NCBI RefSeq assembly: GCF_036884655.1
Contig: NC_088340.1
Location: 11,624,501-11,688,500, forward strand
Source of the DNA: Musa acuminata AAA Group
Lineage: Eukaryota > Streptophyta > Magnoliopsida > Zingiberales > Musaceae
Length of the DNA: 64,000 nucleotides
Reading direction: 5' to 3'
The translations under genes were made by a program, and so were the position numbers. Of this stretch, positions 1 through 10,796 are shown piece after piece. Below the pieces are notes generated by a model. The model was not told the origin of the DNA. It did not search any database and saw nothing but the letters and a program-made list of their open reading frames with translations. Position 1 is the first letter of the stretch, and each line of letters opens with the position of its first letter.

Positions 1-2755
1 AAGTAGTCAAGGTACAACACCACGTATTGCCTACTTCGTTGCTTGGTCGTGCACTCTTACACGGCCCAAAATCCTTCACTTTCGGCTATCTTGATGAGAA
101 GCTCATTAACATCAGTCTCACGAAGTTCCCTGGCCTTTGCCCTTCAACCATGCATCGATACTTGGAGTTTGCCTCTGTATTCTCCACCTCCTCGGCCCCT
201 TTCACGACCAAGCGCTTTCCCCCCCATGAGAGTAAGGGATCGATGACTCCATGAAAGTACCGCCTCTATGGTACCATAGCGCTATCATGCCTATGGCCCT
301 ACTATCCGTCGCCTTGCATCTGCGTCCCTTTCTTCATGATTGGTAGATCTGCCTCTATGGCATTGTGGCACTCCTCCGAGTCTATATCCTTTCTAACTGA
401 TGCTTGGTTTTTGGGTAGCTAAGTCTCTCTAGACTCATCATCGCTTCCTCACCCCTTTCGACCCTTTACTTCAATACCTCTATGTTCTCCAAGCAGTTCC
501 CCTTAGTCGTTGGAAAGACAGACTGTAACTCCCATGCATGGTCTCTACCATCATGTTACAAGGTTCACACTGATTCTATTCTCCTTAGCTTGCTTGGTAG
601 CAATGTTCGCTTACTTGGCCTTGTCCTCTGACTTGTCAGGCTCCCTTAAACAAATATGGGCTCTGGAGTAGTCCAACTCTCCAACCACTCTAATCATACC
701 TCTGTATGATCAAGTCCCTCCCATGGGACTCACTGGTACTTGCATTCGAACTTTTCCCTAGGTGGTACACAACTCCCATATGCTGATGACCATTGCTTTC
801 ATCTGATCCAAAATTCGATATACGCACGGAAGACCCGCCTCTATGGTACCATGGCTTTCACTCCTTGAATCCATAGCCCTTCTTGTCATTATGTTGTTCA
901 TCAAAGTGGAGCTCTTAGTAGCTCCTAATCATACCACTGTATGATCTAGTCCCTCACGGGACTATATTCGTGTATATCATATTGCCATGAACTGTTCCAC
1001 CACGATCCGCTATACCATGTCACCTCTTAGTGACATCTCCATTACATTCTGATCCCCGTAGGATGAACTCGGATTATGACCCCTCCATATATAACCTTTG
1101 CCAACACATCGCAAGACCTTTTCCACTTTCGATTGTATTCGCTCCTTTGATAATTGACCTTCATCCACCCGCTCTCGGGTCATACGTAGACGAAGCACTG
1201 CTCTTGGATAGTCCGTCACTTAATAGCTCTCGAAGTCCATCGACTTCACTGAAATTAGTGCACCATTGTCTGGATCCTAGGCCTCTGCCGCTACCAACAC
1301 AATCTCCGCTGCGCACCGCTTCCTTAATGGCAACTTGAATGGCAGCACTATGACATATTCTTCAAGAGTACCCATCTTCGCGTCCTCTTGCCTCGTGCTA
1401 GGTCCTTCTGAATAACTTCTCCTCCGCAAGTTGAGTCACCTTAGTTCCTTTGTCAATTGCTTCTCTGAGGTAAGGTGCATGTGCCTCGAAGCTCCCTTCG
1501 TCTTTGGCACCATGCAGGAGAAGCTTGCTCTATCAGAATGAGAGACCCATGGAATGACATGATCCCGCTCTTGCCCCTATAAGAGTTTATGTCCTTAATC
1601 TCTATCCAAGGAAAGCTTTGTGCCTCCGCTCCATATTTCATCTTTTATGCCAGCTCCCTTCATGCGGCTTAGGTACTTTGACAGGTTATACTCAAGTTGC
1701 TCCACTCTTCGATTTGCATTGAGTTAATGATGGTCCTCATGCCCACCATTCTATAGGTTAGCCCTCCATTGAGTCCGATATCCATATCGACTCTAAGTGT
1801 GCCTTCATTTGTGTTGCCTTAGATTGCTCCCCCACTTGATCTCGCAATACATTCCCCCAATGCATTATCTCAAGTGAGATCATGCAATGACTCCTTACTG
1901 CTCGCTCGGTCCATTGAGCTTTATAAAGTTGTTTTGAGGTACTCCTCCTTAACATGTATGGTCCGTTTAATATGATTCTCCCTCTGGAGGGCCAGGACTT
2001 ATCCCTCATGGATATCTATCCCATTGGAGCAACTTTTCTCTTCCCTTCCTTCTATTTGAAAGTTTTGGAGACCACCATCCCCTTGGACTACTCCGCCTTG
2101 CTGAATAAACTATACATTGTTCTGCCTCCCGTAAATACACTTGCTAGATTATGACTCTACGTCAATACAGCCCCTGCTGCACCACTCAAGGCTTAGCAAC
2201 ATGCTGAACTCGCTGCACACTTCAGCCTCCCACAGACGTATCCTTCTCATGCCGAAGAGAAAGTTTCAATGCTCTATAGCGTCGAGATTTGGATGGCCAC
2301 GAACATTCCATCATTTGCATGCAAGCCTTTGAATGAGTATCGAATTCTTCGAGTTAGCAATTCCCCTCACCTCTATGAGCATTGCACAACTCTTTCATTT
2401 GCTAAACAACCTATTCCACCTTACATGGTCTCATCCTTTACCAAGCGCCTCATTTGTCTTGAGCACCATCAAGTATGGTTGGCAACGTTGAGCCGTAGCT
2501 CAAATTTAGCCATCCCAACCTTTATGTACTACACATTCTTACCAGCTTGCTTGTCCTTATGGTGCCTCTTGCGTAAAGGGTTGGTTATTCCTCTGAATGC
2601 CAATCTTAGATGCCCGCTCATTTGAGCGACTCCTTTTTCTCTACATCTCCATGCTCGTTTTCCCCCCAAATGATCGCGCGTGCATGCTGCCCTCAACGCA
2701 GCCCTGCTAAGTCCCTCATGTTTGCATACTAAGTGTTTCTATGAGTGCTTGTCCC

Positions 2756-2767
2756 GCTCTGATACTA
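2756..2767 (-). other. Degenerate primer-binding site of LARD-A
   Basis: On the minus strand the bases just inside the LTR read TAGTATCAGAGC, one change from TGGTATCAGAGC, which pairs with the 3' end of initiator tRNA-Met. Its position fixes the minus orientation of the element. Confidence 0.7.
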
Positions 2768-2769
2768 TC

Positions 2770-3200
2770 TATCATGGACTTAGCTGGTTTTGCCTAAGCC
2801 ATGTGTCACCCTTGCATGTTCGTCCGCAAAAGTCAGCCTCTCTAAGACCTTCCATGGTCCCTTAGGACCTATAAAAGAGAAAACGGGTTAGAGAAAGTGC
2901 CTCACTCGGGATTCATAAGCAAACATTTCAGAAAACACTTTATAACCAATGTAAATTACAAACATACTTCACAAGCTCTGAATGGTCGCACAACAAAGGG
3001 TCCAAATGGTCCACTATAGACCGAAATATCTCATAAGTGTCCACATGATATAACCTTTATTTACAAGCCTAAAATGGCCACCAAACCCAACTAAATTGAT
3101 GCTGTTAAGCCTTGAACCATTCTTCTATATGCTGTGCAAAGCATGAATAAACCAAAAGACACGGACATATATGAGCATTACATTAAATACTCTATTTATA
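2770..3200 (-). repeat. LARD-A 5' LTR, truncated
   Basis: This LTR matches the 446-bp LTRs of LARD-B. Its inner end reads TATCATGGAC where the intact copies read TGTCACGGAC. The outer end, including the terminal CGTGACA, has been lost by a small deletion joining it to copia sequence near 3200-3211. The deletion is absent from the second copy of this region, where the end is intact at 58592. Confidence 0.8.
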
Positions 3201-3210
3201 TGAGTATAAT

Positions 3211-3440
3211 AGACTTGGACTATAGAATAGTGCTTAAGCTAGGTTCTCCAAACTCGCTCAACTCTATCATGCTCCTACTATCTCCACCAATAAAGTGTTC
3301 CTTCTCAAGGAACACTATCCTCTTAGCTATAAAAATCTTTTGGTCCTTGGGGTGATAGAAATAATTCTCACAAGTTTCTTTGGGGTATTCCATGAACTTA
3401 CACCGCTCTATCCGAGATTCTAACTTGTCAATGTTGGCAT
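3211..3440 (-). pseudogene. Copia integrase C-terminal/RT linker fragment
   Basis: Minus-strand translation reads DKLESRIERCKFMEYPKET, then a YFYHPKDQKIF-like segment and a VFLEKEHF segment. This is the stretch that follows the integrase core and precedes RT in Ty1/copia polyproteins; the plus-strand element has the equivalent near 12680-12870. There is an in-frame stop near the end, and no integrase catalytic core is attached. The fragment abuts a reversed piece of RT at about 3440. Confidence 0.7.
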
Positions 3441-3631
3441 GAAAATTCTAAGAGAGGTCTCATACCAATAAAACATGAGATATCGTTTTCTAACAGTATA
3501 TCCCCAAAGACTCCTAAAGAAAGGACAAAAATAGATAGGATATCCTATACCTTAGTGATAGGGTCTATCATGTATGCCGTGTTATATACCAGGCCTGATA
3601 TAGCACATGATCTGAGTGTTACGAGCAGGTA
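3441..3631 (+). pseudogene. Reversed copia RT C-terminal fragment
   Basis: This short piece reads in the plus direction inside an otherwise minus-strand element. It encodes the segment after the RT palm (SPKTPKERTKIDRI, SIMYA-, TRPDIAHDLSV in copy 2). The plus-strand copia has the same segment at 13800-13980. The flanks on both sides are minus-strand copia sequence, so an internal inversion with loss of the sequence around it is the simplest reading. The same breakpoints occur at 58861 and 59051, so the inversion predates the segmental duplication. Confidence 0.75.
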
Positions 3632-4284
3632 TTCCTCTCATGATGATCTTATCAACCAATATTACTGAACCACTATTATTCTTAAAAACTAATTTATATT
3701 CCTCTAACTATCAAATATGAAATAAAAATAATATTTTTGATAATAGAAAAAATAAAATAACATGCATCCAATGTAATAGTAGCTCCACTAGACAGATGTA
3801 GGGTGACGTAGGCAATAGCCACTATAGCAACTTTTGCTCCATTATCCATCTTGAGGTCCATCTCGCCTTTTGCCAATCTGCTAGGTCTTGCCAAAACCTA
3901 CAACGAATTGTAGATTTGATAAGCACTACCATTATCTAATACCTGTGTTATCATAAGTGTATAACAAATGGAGACTAATCATGAATGTACCTAAAGCTTC
4001 TCCAAGCTTTTATTTTGCCTTCTCTATAAGGTGCTCTTTATAGTTCCTCTTCGAGTGCCCGTATTTGCCGTAATGGAAGTACTAGCCTTTATCCTTTGTC
4101 GGGTCCTTCTTAGCAACCTTTGTTTTACCCAGTTTGCCCTTCCCCTTGCCCTTCTTAAAAGACTTATTTGCCTCCCTTTTCTTTTTTGTTCTCACTAGTA
4201 TAGAGAACTAGCTTCTCTTACTTGATGGTGCTCTTAGCCTCCCTCAATATATTGAGGAGCTTAGGGAGAGTCACCACAAGCTTG
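3632..4284 (-). pseudogene. Copia gag C-terminus to pre-integrase remnant
   Basis: Minus-strand translation from 4284 downward gives a lysine-rich gag tail (KKGKGKLGKTK-like), a degenerate knuckle region (YFHYGKYGHSKRN), then a pre-integrase stretch including RPSRLAKGEMDLKMDNG and VTLHLSSGATITLDACYF. The longest open part is 3694-3894. The aspartic protease motif is not readable. Several stops and shifts interrupt it. In the intact order this would run on into the zinc-binding part of integrase, but it ends at the reversed RT fragment at 3631. Confidence 0.75.
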
Positions 4285-5918
4285 TGCTAGTCATAGGTGC
4301 CTTACAAGCCAATCACGTGAGTGATGACACGTGTGACTTGACACGTAGTCTTTTTGCTTATTATATTTTGATATTTTATCATTTTATATTGATTATTATA
4401 TATACATATATATATATATATATTGTGACGTCCTTGGATCTGTGCAATGGGAATCGGATCATAATGAGATCACGATAATGAGACCGATTCACCTTAAAAC
4501 ACAAACCCTAAATAATCCCTGTCATAGGTTACTCGAGAGGGACATCGAGATAATTGGATAGACTAGTGTGTTGTATACCTATTCATATGATGGATGTAGT
4601 TGGTCTTATAGCTGCTTGTGTGGGGATACTAGGGATATAGTACAAGTGCTCATTGGAGAATGAGTTCATTTATTGATCTGCTTATAAAATGTTGGATGAT
4701 TGAAGATGCTTTATTATCAAACAGCGATTCCGTAGTCCTAGTGGTGTATCTAGTCCTTAGACATGAGACACCAAGGATGTCTTGTATAAGTACTCCATTC
4801 TTTAATACTAGACTTATAGTTCTAGAGGTTTCAGATCTAGCATAACCAACCATCGGGAGTGGTAACCAACCTTACGAGGACTATTGAGTATCGATAGAGG
4901 ATCATCCACTCTCGGTATCAAGAGAGGAATATCCTATATGTTTTTGCTTAAACAAATCCTTGGCTAGGGTCATTCGGATTGAGAGAAAAAGAGTTCTCTA
5001 GGAGATTCTAATTAGAGCAAGACTCAAGCTGAAACTGTATGGGTCTGACAGCACCATACCCGGTATATAGTCTCTGGGATATTAGATTTATGAGAGACTA
5101 TAGGTATATGATAACTGAGGATAGACATGTCCAATGGATTGGATTCCCTTGTATCGTCTAGGGACTATGGTGTAGTGGTCTAGTACGTTTGCAATCAATG
5201 AATCGAGTGAATTATTATAGAGATAATAAATCACTAAGCTAGAAGGAGTTCCGATAGGCATGACTCACAGCCAGCTCGATATTGGGCCTATAGGGTCACA
5301 CATATATGATAGGCGTTGCGATGAGTAAAGGTTTAGATATAAAATATCCGTCGGAGCCCTTATCTTATTGGATATCCAATGAGCCCCTAAATTATTGGAT
5401 CTTATGGGATGAGATCCAATAAGAGCCAATGAGAGATTATTGGATAAAGATCCACTAATCTAAGAGGCTTAGGTAGTTGGATGGAAATCTAATACCCAAT
5501 AGGGTAGGATCCATTATGGTTATGTTGACAAGAGACCTCTAAAAATAGGAGGGAACTAATGATTTATAGGCTAGAGTCTTTTTTATTTGCCTCTCCTATT
5601 GTCCTCCCCTTCTCCTCCTCAGAGTAGGCTTAGAGTTTTGAGGAGTATCGTCGTAGCCCTGCTGTGTGGATCATCGTAAGAGAGGAGGGCACTTGACCTC
5701 CTTTACCCTCTCCTAGAGATATGTAGGGATTCAAGGATATACGATCTCCCTAGGTAACACAATCTTTTATTTACACAGTTTTATGTTTCGTTGATTTTTG
5801 TGCACCAATATTCCACGACGACGAACACATATTTGGGAATTGGGGATTTTGCTTTTATGTTCTTCTGCTGCGCATATGTTATTGCCCCCCGTCCCCCCCC
5901 CCCCCCGATTTCATAACA
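4285..5918 (+). repeat. Solo copia LTR inserted in gag
   Basis: A complete plus-strand LTR of 1634 bp starts TGCTAGTCAT and ends TTTCATAACA. It lies inside the minus-strand gag of the host copia. The flanks are GCTTG (4280-4284) and GCTTA (5919-5923), a 5-bp target duplication with one difference. No internal sequence follows it, so it is a solo LTR, the usual product of recombination between the two LTRs of one element. It carries a poly-C run at 5885-5906. The counterpart is 59707-61333. Confidence 0.85.
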
Positions 5919-6425
5919 GCTTATGCAAATTAAAATTCATGATGAACTAAGAAAATGAATCTAGTAGGAATTGAAGCATAAGATCCACACACAGGTTATC
6001 CTCTAGGACTATTACAAGACCCGTGAGTTTCTTTCTCCACTTAATCATCTTAAGGATATAATCTGAACTGGTATCCCCTCAATCATTCTAGCACAGAAGA
6101 GACTCTTGGATATCTCATATCATTGAGCTCTTTCTTGTTCCTCAAACAATTTACGAAGATATAGAAGAATGAATCTAGCATCCATCTTTTCATACTGTCT
6201 CTATAACTATGGAGTCATGGAGCCCAACTTGTAACATTGAGCAAGAGTGAAGTCATCTATATACTTCACGTAGCGAGTGAATCTTATCCTCGCATGCCCC
6301 TTCCTCAGGTATAGGCATCACTATGTCAAGGACATGTGCGGTTTTCTCCGCTGTGAGAATGATTTCGGGTTGTGGAGCCAATCTATCTAATTTGGACAAT
6401 GAGGCATTTGACATCAAGTATGTTA
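5919..6425 (-). pseudogene. Copia gag N-terminal part, host element
   Basis: Minus-strand translation downward from about 6425 reads LDRLAPQPEIIL, then HVLDIVMPIPEEGA, matching the gag of the plus-strand element (10800-11000), where NYTDWLRHLRIIL and LNLVMHTLEEGASEDE occupy these places. Frameshifts follow. The gag continues beyond the solo LTR at 4284. Gag forms the virus-like particle in which copia RNA is copied; this remnant cannot encode a full protein. Confidence 0.7.
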
Positions 6426-7431
6426 TGTAACGGATTTGAAAATGATATTTTTTAAAAATAAATATGCAGTAGAAATAAATAACATGTAAATTTTATAAAA
6501 AGTACATAATTAAGATAAGAACTTCTATCTTAACTTACACTATTTTTTCGTAAAACACATAACTCTCTTTAGTATGTAAATCGGAGACCCCCTGATGGAT
6601 CTCTAGTGGGGATCGGGCTTTAATTAGCATCTTAACATAACCTTGAGAGACTCGACCAATCACGCTAAGCTTAAAAAAATAGGCAAGTCTTGTCAATCAT
6701 AACTCTTTATGATTCTTGTCCTGTTTGGCCTCCGAACAATCATGGCCTTGAGAGACTCAACTAACCATGTTATTCGGTTAAGTCATAAGATGAGTCTAAT
6801 TCGATGATATACCCTCGAGGGACTCAACCAAGCATACCATATTCTCAGGTCACCGGTGACATCTCTATGTTATAGGCAAGATCTTGAATCACAATATAGA
6901 TGAGGCTCGAGGGACTCAACTAACTCAACTTATGTCGGGAATCGATTTCTCCATATAATTATGGAAGGCTACGTGGGTTAATCTAATTACCTCATGTTTA
7001 CCGACTTAATATTATAGAGAGAGGAGATTTTGATTTGGTCTCCTAATATGACGTATCACATGTAAACATATTTAATATATATCAATATCGCATACAAATA
7101 TATATACATATCTAGTAGATGTATAGTCAATCACACATCATATAAGAAATCACGCCAGATGATCATGGACCATAGCTTAATTGATCAGGCCTAAGCTATT
7201 GGGGCCCAATCACTCATATCATGATCTATATATACAATGGCGTATCTCCATACCTTGTGATCGTACATCTCGTCATCAAATATTCCATCGACATCTCGAC
7301 GCATCTCTATACATTGCAATCATCGGCTTCATGGGTCTCGTCGTCACCTCCACACTCTCACTGCACCTCATGTAATCATAACATAATCATAAGTACGCAT
7401 GCCTAACAATAAATAAGAAAAAATGGAGGCT
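6426..7431 (-). other. Leader region of host copia (non-coding)
   Basis: About 1 kb between gag and the inserted plus-strand element. It is the reverse complement of the leader at 10020-10790 of the plus-strand copia. It contains several copies of a palindromic CTCGAGGGACTC-type motif spaced roughly 80-110 bases apart (6640-6920). No convincing reading frame is present. It ends at the target site CTTAG (7432-7436) of the inserted element. Confidence 0.7.
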
Positions 7432-7436
7432 CTTAG

Positions 7437-9048
7437 TGCTAGTCATAAGTGCCCTGAAAGCCAATCACGTGAATAATGGCACACGTGACTTGACATGTTA
7501 TTTTTTTACTTATTATATTTTGATATTTTATCACTTTATATTGATTATTGCATATATACATGTATATATTGTGATGTTCTTAGATCTATGCAATAGGAAT
7601 CGAATTATGATGAGATCACGATAATGAGACCGATTTACCTTTAAACATAGACCCTAAATAATCTCATTTATAGGTTACTCGAGAGGGGCATCGAGATAAC
7701 CAGACAGACTGGTTTGCTATATACCTGTCCATATGATGCATGCAGCTGGTCTCATAGCTGCTCATGTGGAGACACTAAGGATACAATACAAGTGCTCATT
7801 GGAGAATGAGTTCATTGATTGATCCGCTTACATAATGCTGGATGGTTGATGATGCCTTATTGTTAGACAACGATTCCGTTGTCCCAGTAGTATATTTGGT
7901 TCTTAGCTTGAGATACTAAGGATGTCCTATATGAGTACTCCACTCTTTGATACCAGACTTACAGGTATGGAGGTTCCAAATCTAGCACAATCGGTCACTC
8001 GGAGTGGTGGCCAACTTTACGAGGACTATTGAGTATCGATAGAGGATCATCCACTCTCAGTGTTATGAGAGGAATACCTCATATGTTCTTGCTTAAATAA
8101 ATCCCTAGCTAGGGTCATTCGGATTGAGAGAGAAAGAGTTCTTCGGGAGAATTCGATTAGAGCAAGACTCAATTAGAAACCATGTAAGTCTTATAGTACC
8201 ATGCTCGGTATACGGTCTCTAGGATATTAGATGGATGAGGGACTATAAGTACACGGTAATTGAGGACAGACAGGTCCAATAGATTTGATTCTCATGTATC
8301 TTATAGGGACTACGACGTAGTGGCATAGTATGTCCGTAGTCAATAAGTCGAGTGAATTATTATGGAGATAATACTTCATTGAGTCAGAAGGAGTTCTGAC
8401 AGGTACGACTCACGACCAGCTTGATATTGAGCCTAGAGGGTCACACACATATGGTAGGCATTACGAAAAGTAGAGGTTCGGATATGAGATATCCGCTAGA
8501 GCCCCTATCTTATTAGATATCCAATAAGCCCCTGAATTATTGGATCCTATGGATGAGATCCAATAAGAGCCCATGAGAGATTATTAGATAGAAATCCACT
8601 AATCTAAGAGGCTTGGGTAGTTGGATGGAGATCCAATACCCAAATAGGGTAGGATCCATTAGGGTTAAGTTGATAGGGGACCTCTATAAATAGGAAGGAA
8701 TTAGTGGTTCATGGGTTAGAGCTTTTTGGTTGCCTCTCCTATTCTCCTCCCTCTTCGCCTCCTCAAAGCAGGCTTAGAGATTTGAGGAGCATCGTTGCAG
8801 CCCTACTATATGGATCACCACTAGAGAGGAGGGCGCTGGACCTCCTTCACCCACTTCTAGAGATCTATAGAGATTCAAGGATATATAATCTCCTTAGGTA
8901 ACACAATCTATCATATACGTGACTTTAAGTTTCGCTGATTTTTGTACACCAATCTTCGCATGACGACGAACACACCTTTGAGAAATTGGAGATTTTGTTT
9001 TATATTCTTCCGTTGCGCATGTGATGTCACCCCCAAGATTACCCAACA
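7437..9048 (+). repeat. 5' LTR of plus-strand copia
   Basis: A 1612-bp LTR starting TGCTAGTCAT and ending ACCCAACA, followed directly by a primer site. A TATAAATAG box at 8685-8693 is the likely core promoter, with transcription expected to start some 30 bases downstream. The LTR is closely similar to 4285-5918, 41316-42914, 59707-61333 and 62850-64000 and, on the minus strand, to 33663-35089. Confidence 0.88.
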
Positions 9049-9049
9049 A

Positions 9050-9061
9050 TGGTATCAGAGC
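9050..9061 (+). other. Primer-binding site, tRNA-Met
   Basis: TGGTATCAGAGC lies one base after the LTR end and is complementary to the 3' end of initiator tRNA-Met. This is the usual start point for minus-strand DNA synthesis in plant copia and gypsy elements. Confidence 0.9.
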
Positions 9062-10790
9062 CAAGTTGTTAGTGCGAAAGATTTGTTTTGAACTGCGTGT
9101 GTTGTATTTTAGAAAATCCTTTGACATCAAAATCGTTGACACAAAAGTCGAGAGTGGGTAGCAACTATTGTGGTCCTCACAGGTTCGCCAAAGGCGCATG
9201 TATAGTGCCCACACGGGGCCTTTGGCCACCTGGGTGCAGCCTTTGGCCACCTACGTGCAAGGGGCGGCAGGCGGCCGTTCGCCCGTAAGCAAGCCGCCTG
9301 TAGCATAGGCCGCCTGCGTGTGGGCATTGTGCCTGCATGTAGCGGCACCACGGGGCAACAGCGCCTACGGACACTACGCCCACTAGCAGAGGCACCTGCG
9401 GGTGCTGCGCCCATGTGCGCGCCCATTGGCAAGGGCGGCGCCACCCCTCGCCCCCTACTGTGGCCGCCATCGGCAGAGTGGCATCAACGGCAACACAACA
9501 GGGACGAGGGTTAGGGTTTTTAGGCAAAAGATAGTTTTGCCCCTCATAATTTTAGAAATTCCAAGTCTATCATTTATATCCGAATTACTAAAATACCTCT
9601 CATAATTAAAAAAATTACATTCATATCCTTGATTTCAAAAAATATTAATTAATTAAAATATTTAATTGATTATTATTTTTATTATTATCTAGTAGTGCTA
9701 CTAAAATACCCCTCATATGTGGACAGATGATCATGGATCGTGTGATGTGTGTACTTATGATTATTATTATTGGGGCCTGCGAGCCTCAATTTTATTTCTC
9801 GTTTATTGTCGGGCCTGCGTGCCTATGATTAAGTTGTAATCATACGAGGAGGCGCAACAGGAGCGTGGATGCAATAGCGGGACTCACGAGACGGATGATC
9901 GCGATGCATGGAGATGCTGACGAAACCGATGAGGATGAGATGGATGATCACAGGGTATGGAGATGCACCGCTGCACACATAGACATTAATGTGATTGATT
10001 AGGCCCACTTGCTTGGGCTTGATCACATTAGGCTGTGGTCCATGATCATCTAGTGTGATTGCTCATGTGATATGTGATTGCTTATACACATACTATATAT
10101 GTATATATATTTGCATGCGATGTAGATATATATTAAATATATATATGTATGACATGTTATATTAGGAGATCAAATTAAAATCCCCTCTCTCAACAATATT
10201 AAGTCGGTAAATATGAGGCAATTTGATTGACCCATGTGGCCTTCCATCGTTATAGGTAAGGACCGATTCTCGGTGTAGGTTGAGCTGGTCAAGTCCCTCA
10301 AGGCTTATCTATAGTGTGATTTGCTATCTTACCTACGATATATAGATACCAACGACGACCTGAGGACATGGTATGCTTGGTCGAGTCCCTCGAGGGTATA
10401 TCATCGAATCAGACTCATCTTGTAACGATGGTGTTGACTTAACCAAATATCATGGTTCGTCGAGTCCCTCGAGACCATGGTGGTTTGGAGGCCGAATAGG
10501 ATGAGAATCATAATGAGTTATGATCGACAAGAGTTACCTACCTTTTGGGCTTAGTGTGATTGGTCGAGTCCCTCGAGATTACACTAAGATGCTGATTGGA
10601 TCCTGATCCCCACTAGAAGTCTACCAGAGACTTTCGTTTCACGTGCTGAGGGTATCACATGACTCGCTAGTAAAATAGTGAGAGTAAATTAAGATAGAAG
10701 TCCATATCTTGATTGTTTATTTTCATAAAATCTACATGTTATTTATTTCCACTGCATATTTATTTTCAGAAAATATTGCTTTTAAATCCC
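9062..10790 (+). other. Copia leader: GC-rich block then AT-rich and palindromic part
   Basis: The 1.7-kb leader between primer site and gag has three parts. A GC-rich block (about 9190-9500) is full of GGCGGC and GCCGCC runs able to fold back. An AT-rich part (9540-9700) follows. The last part (about 10020-10790) has a repeated palindrome. Open frames exist on both strands of the GC-rich block (for example 9127-9444 and 9177-9527, minus) but have no recognisable motif and are best explained by lack of stop codons in GC-rich DNA. The same block in inverted orientation is at 33220-33520. Confidence 0.65.
10285..10578 (+). repeat. Spaced palindromic motif array in copia leader
   Basis: Four copies of a GTCGAGTCCCTCGAG-like motif occur at about 10286-10301, 10379-10394, 10458-10473 and 10561-10577, spaced roughly 80-100 bases apart, in otherwise unrelated sequence. 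The core is nearly its own reverse complement (CTCGAGGGACTCGA). The leaders at 6640-6920 and 62060-62340 carry the same motif on the minus strand. Regular hairpins in a leader could serve RNA dimerisation or packaging; this is an inference. Confidence 0.6.
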
Positions 10791-10796
10791 TTATAT

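Larger units (their letters stand above)
1..3200 (-). mobile_element. LARD-A: partial non-autonomous LTR element
   Basis: This is the 5' two thirds of a minus-strand LTR element whose other end lies beyond the window. The sequence aligns through its whole length with 44510-45130 plus 49700-52265 (LARD-B) and with 55690-58592 (LARD-C). Its internal part (1-2769) has only short, interrupted reading frames on both strands, and I recognise no gag, protease, integrase or reverse transcriptase motif. The element is identified by its LTR (2770-3200) and by a degenerate tRNA-Met primer site next to it. Large LTR elements without coding capacity are called LARDs; such elements are moved by proteins of other elements. 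The partner is unknown. Confidence 0.75.
3201..7431 (-). mobile_element. Minus-strand host Ty1/copia element, downstream part
   Basis: Reading down the minus strand from 7431 there is leader, gag, pre-integrase region, a reversed RT fragment and the integrase-RT linker. The element continues upstream at 32923-35089 (leader and 5' LTR), separated by the plus-strand copia inserted at 7437-32917. It is also interrupted by a solo LTR at 4285-5918 and by LARD-A beyond 3200. The core of integrase and most of RT are missing here. The equivalent RT-RNase H part survives at 52687-54339 in the other copy's neighbourhood. The element is of the same broad copia family as the plus-strand insert, judged from very similar gag and LTR sequence. 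Confidence 0.8.
1..8590 (+). repeat. Segmental duplication, copy 1
   Basis: This stretch is collinear, in the same orientation, with about 55690-64000. Both copies contain LARD internal sequence, a LARD LTR, copia linker in minus orientation, a reversed RT fragment, gag and pre-integrase remnants, a solo LTR flanked by GCTTG and GCTTA, the copia leader, and the start of a plus-strand copia LTR. Sharing of unrelated junctions shows common descent of the whole segment rather than independent insertions. The copies differ by many substitutions and by indels, such as 243 bp (2573-2815) missing from copy 2. Both copies run off the window, so the full length is unknown. Confidence 0.85.

Noticed and set aside
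1030..1338. A 102-codon frame also present at 56666-56974
   Set aside because: The conservation reflects the segmental duplication; the frame is absent from LARD-B at 50057-50370 and has no recognisable motif. The true element direction is minus.
9050..9061. tRNA-like matches TGGTATCAGAGC seen many times
   Set aside because: These are primer-binding sites complementary to the tRNA 3' end; no cloverleaf or B-box is present, so they are not tRNA genes.
9127..9527. Overlapping open frames on both strands of a GC-rich block
   Set aside because: They lie in the copia leader, are low in complexity (A, P, R, G), have no domain, and are broken in the inverted copy at 33220-33520.
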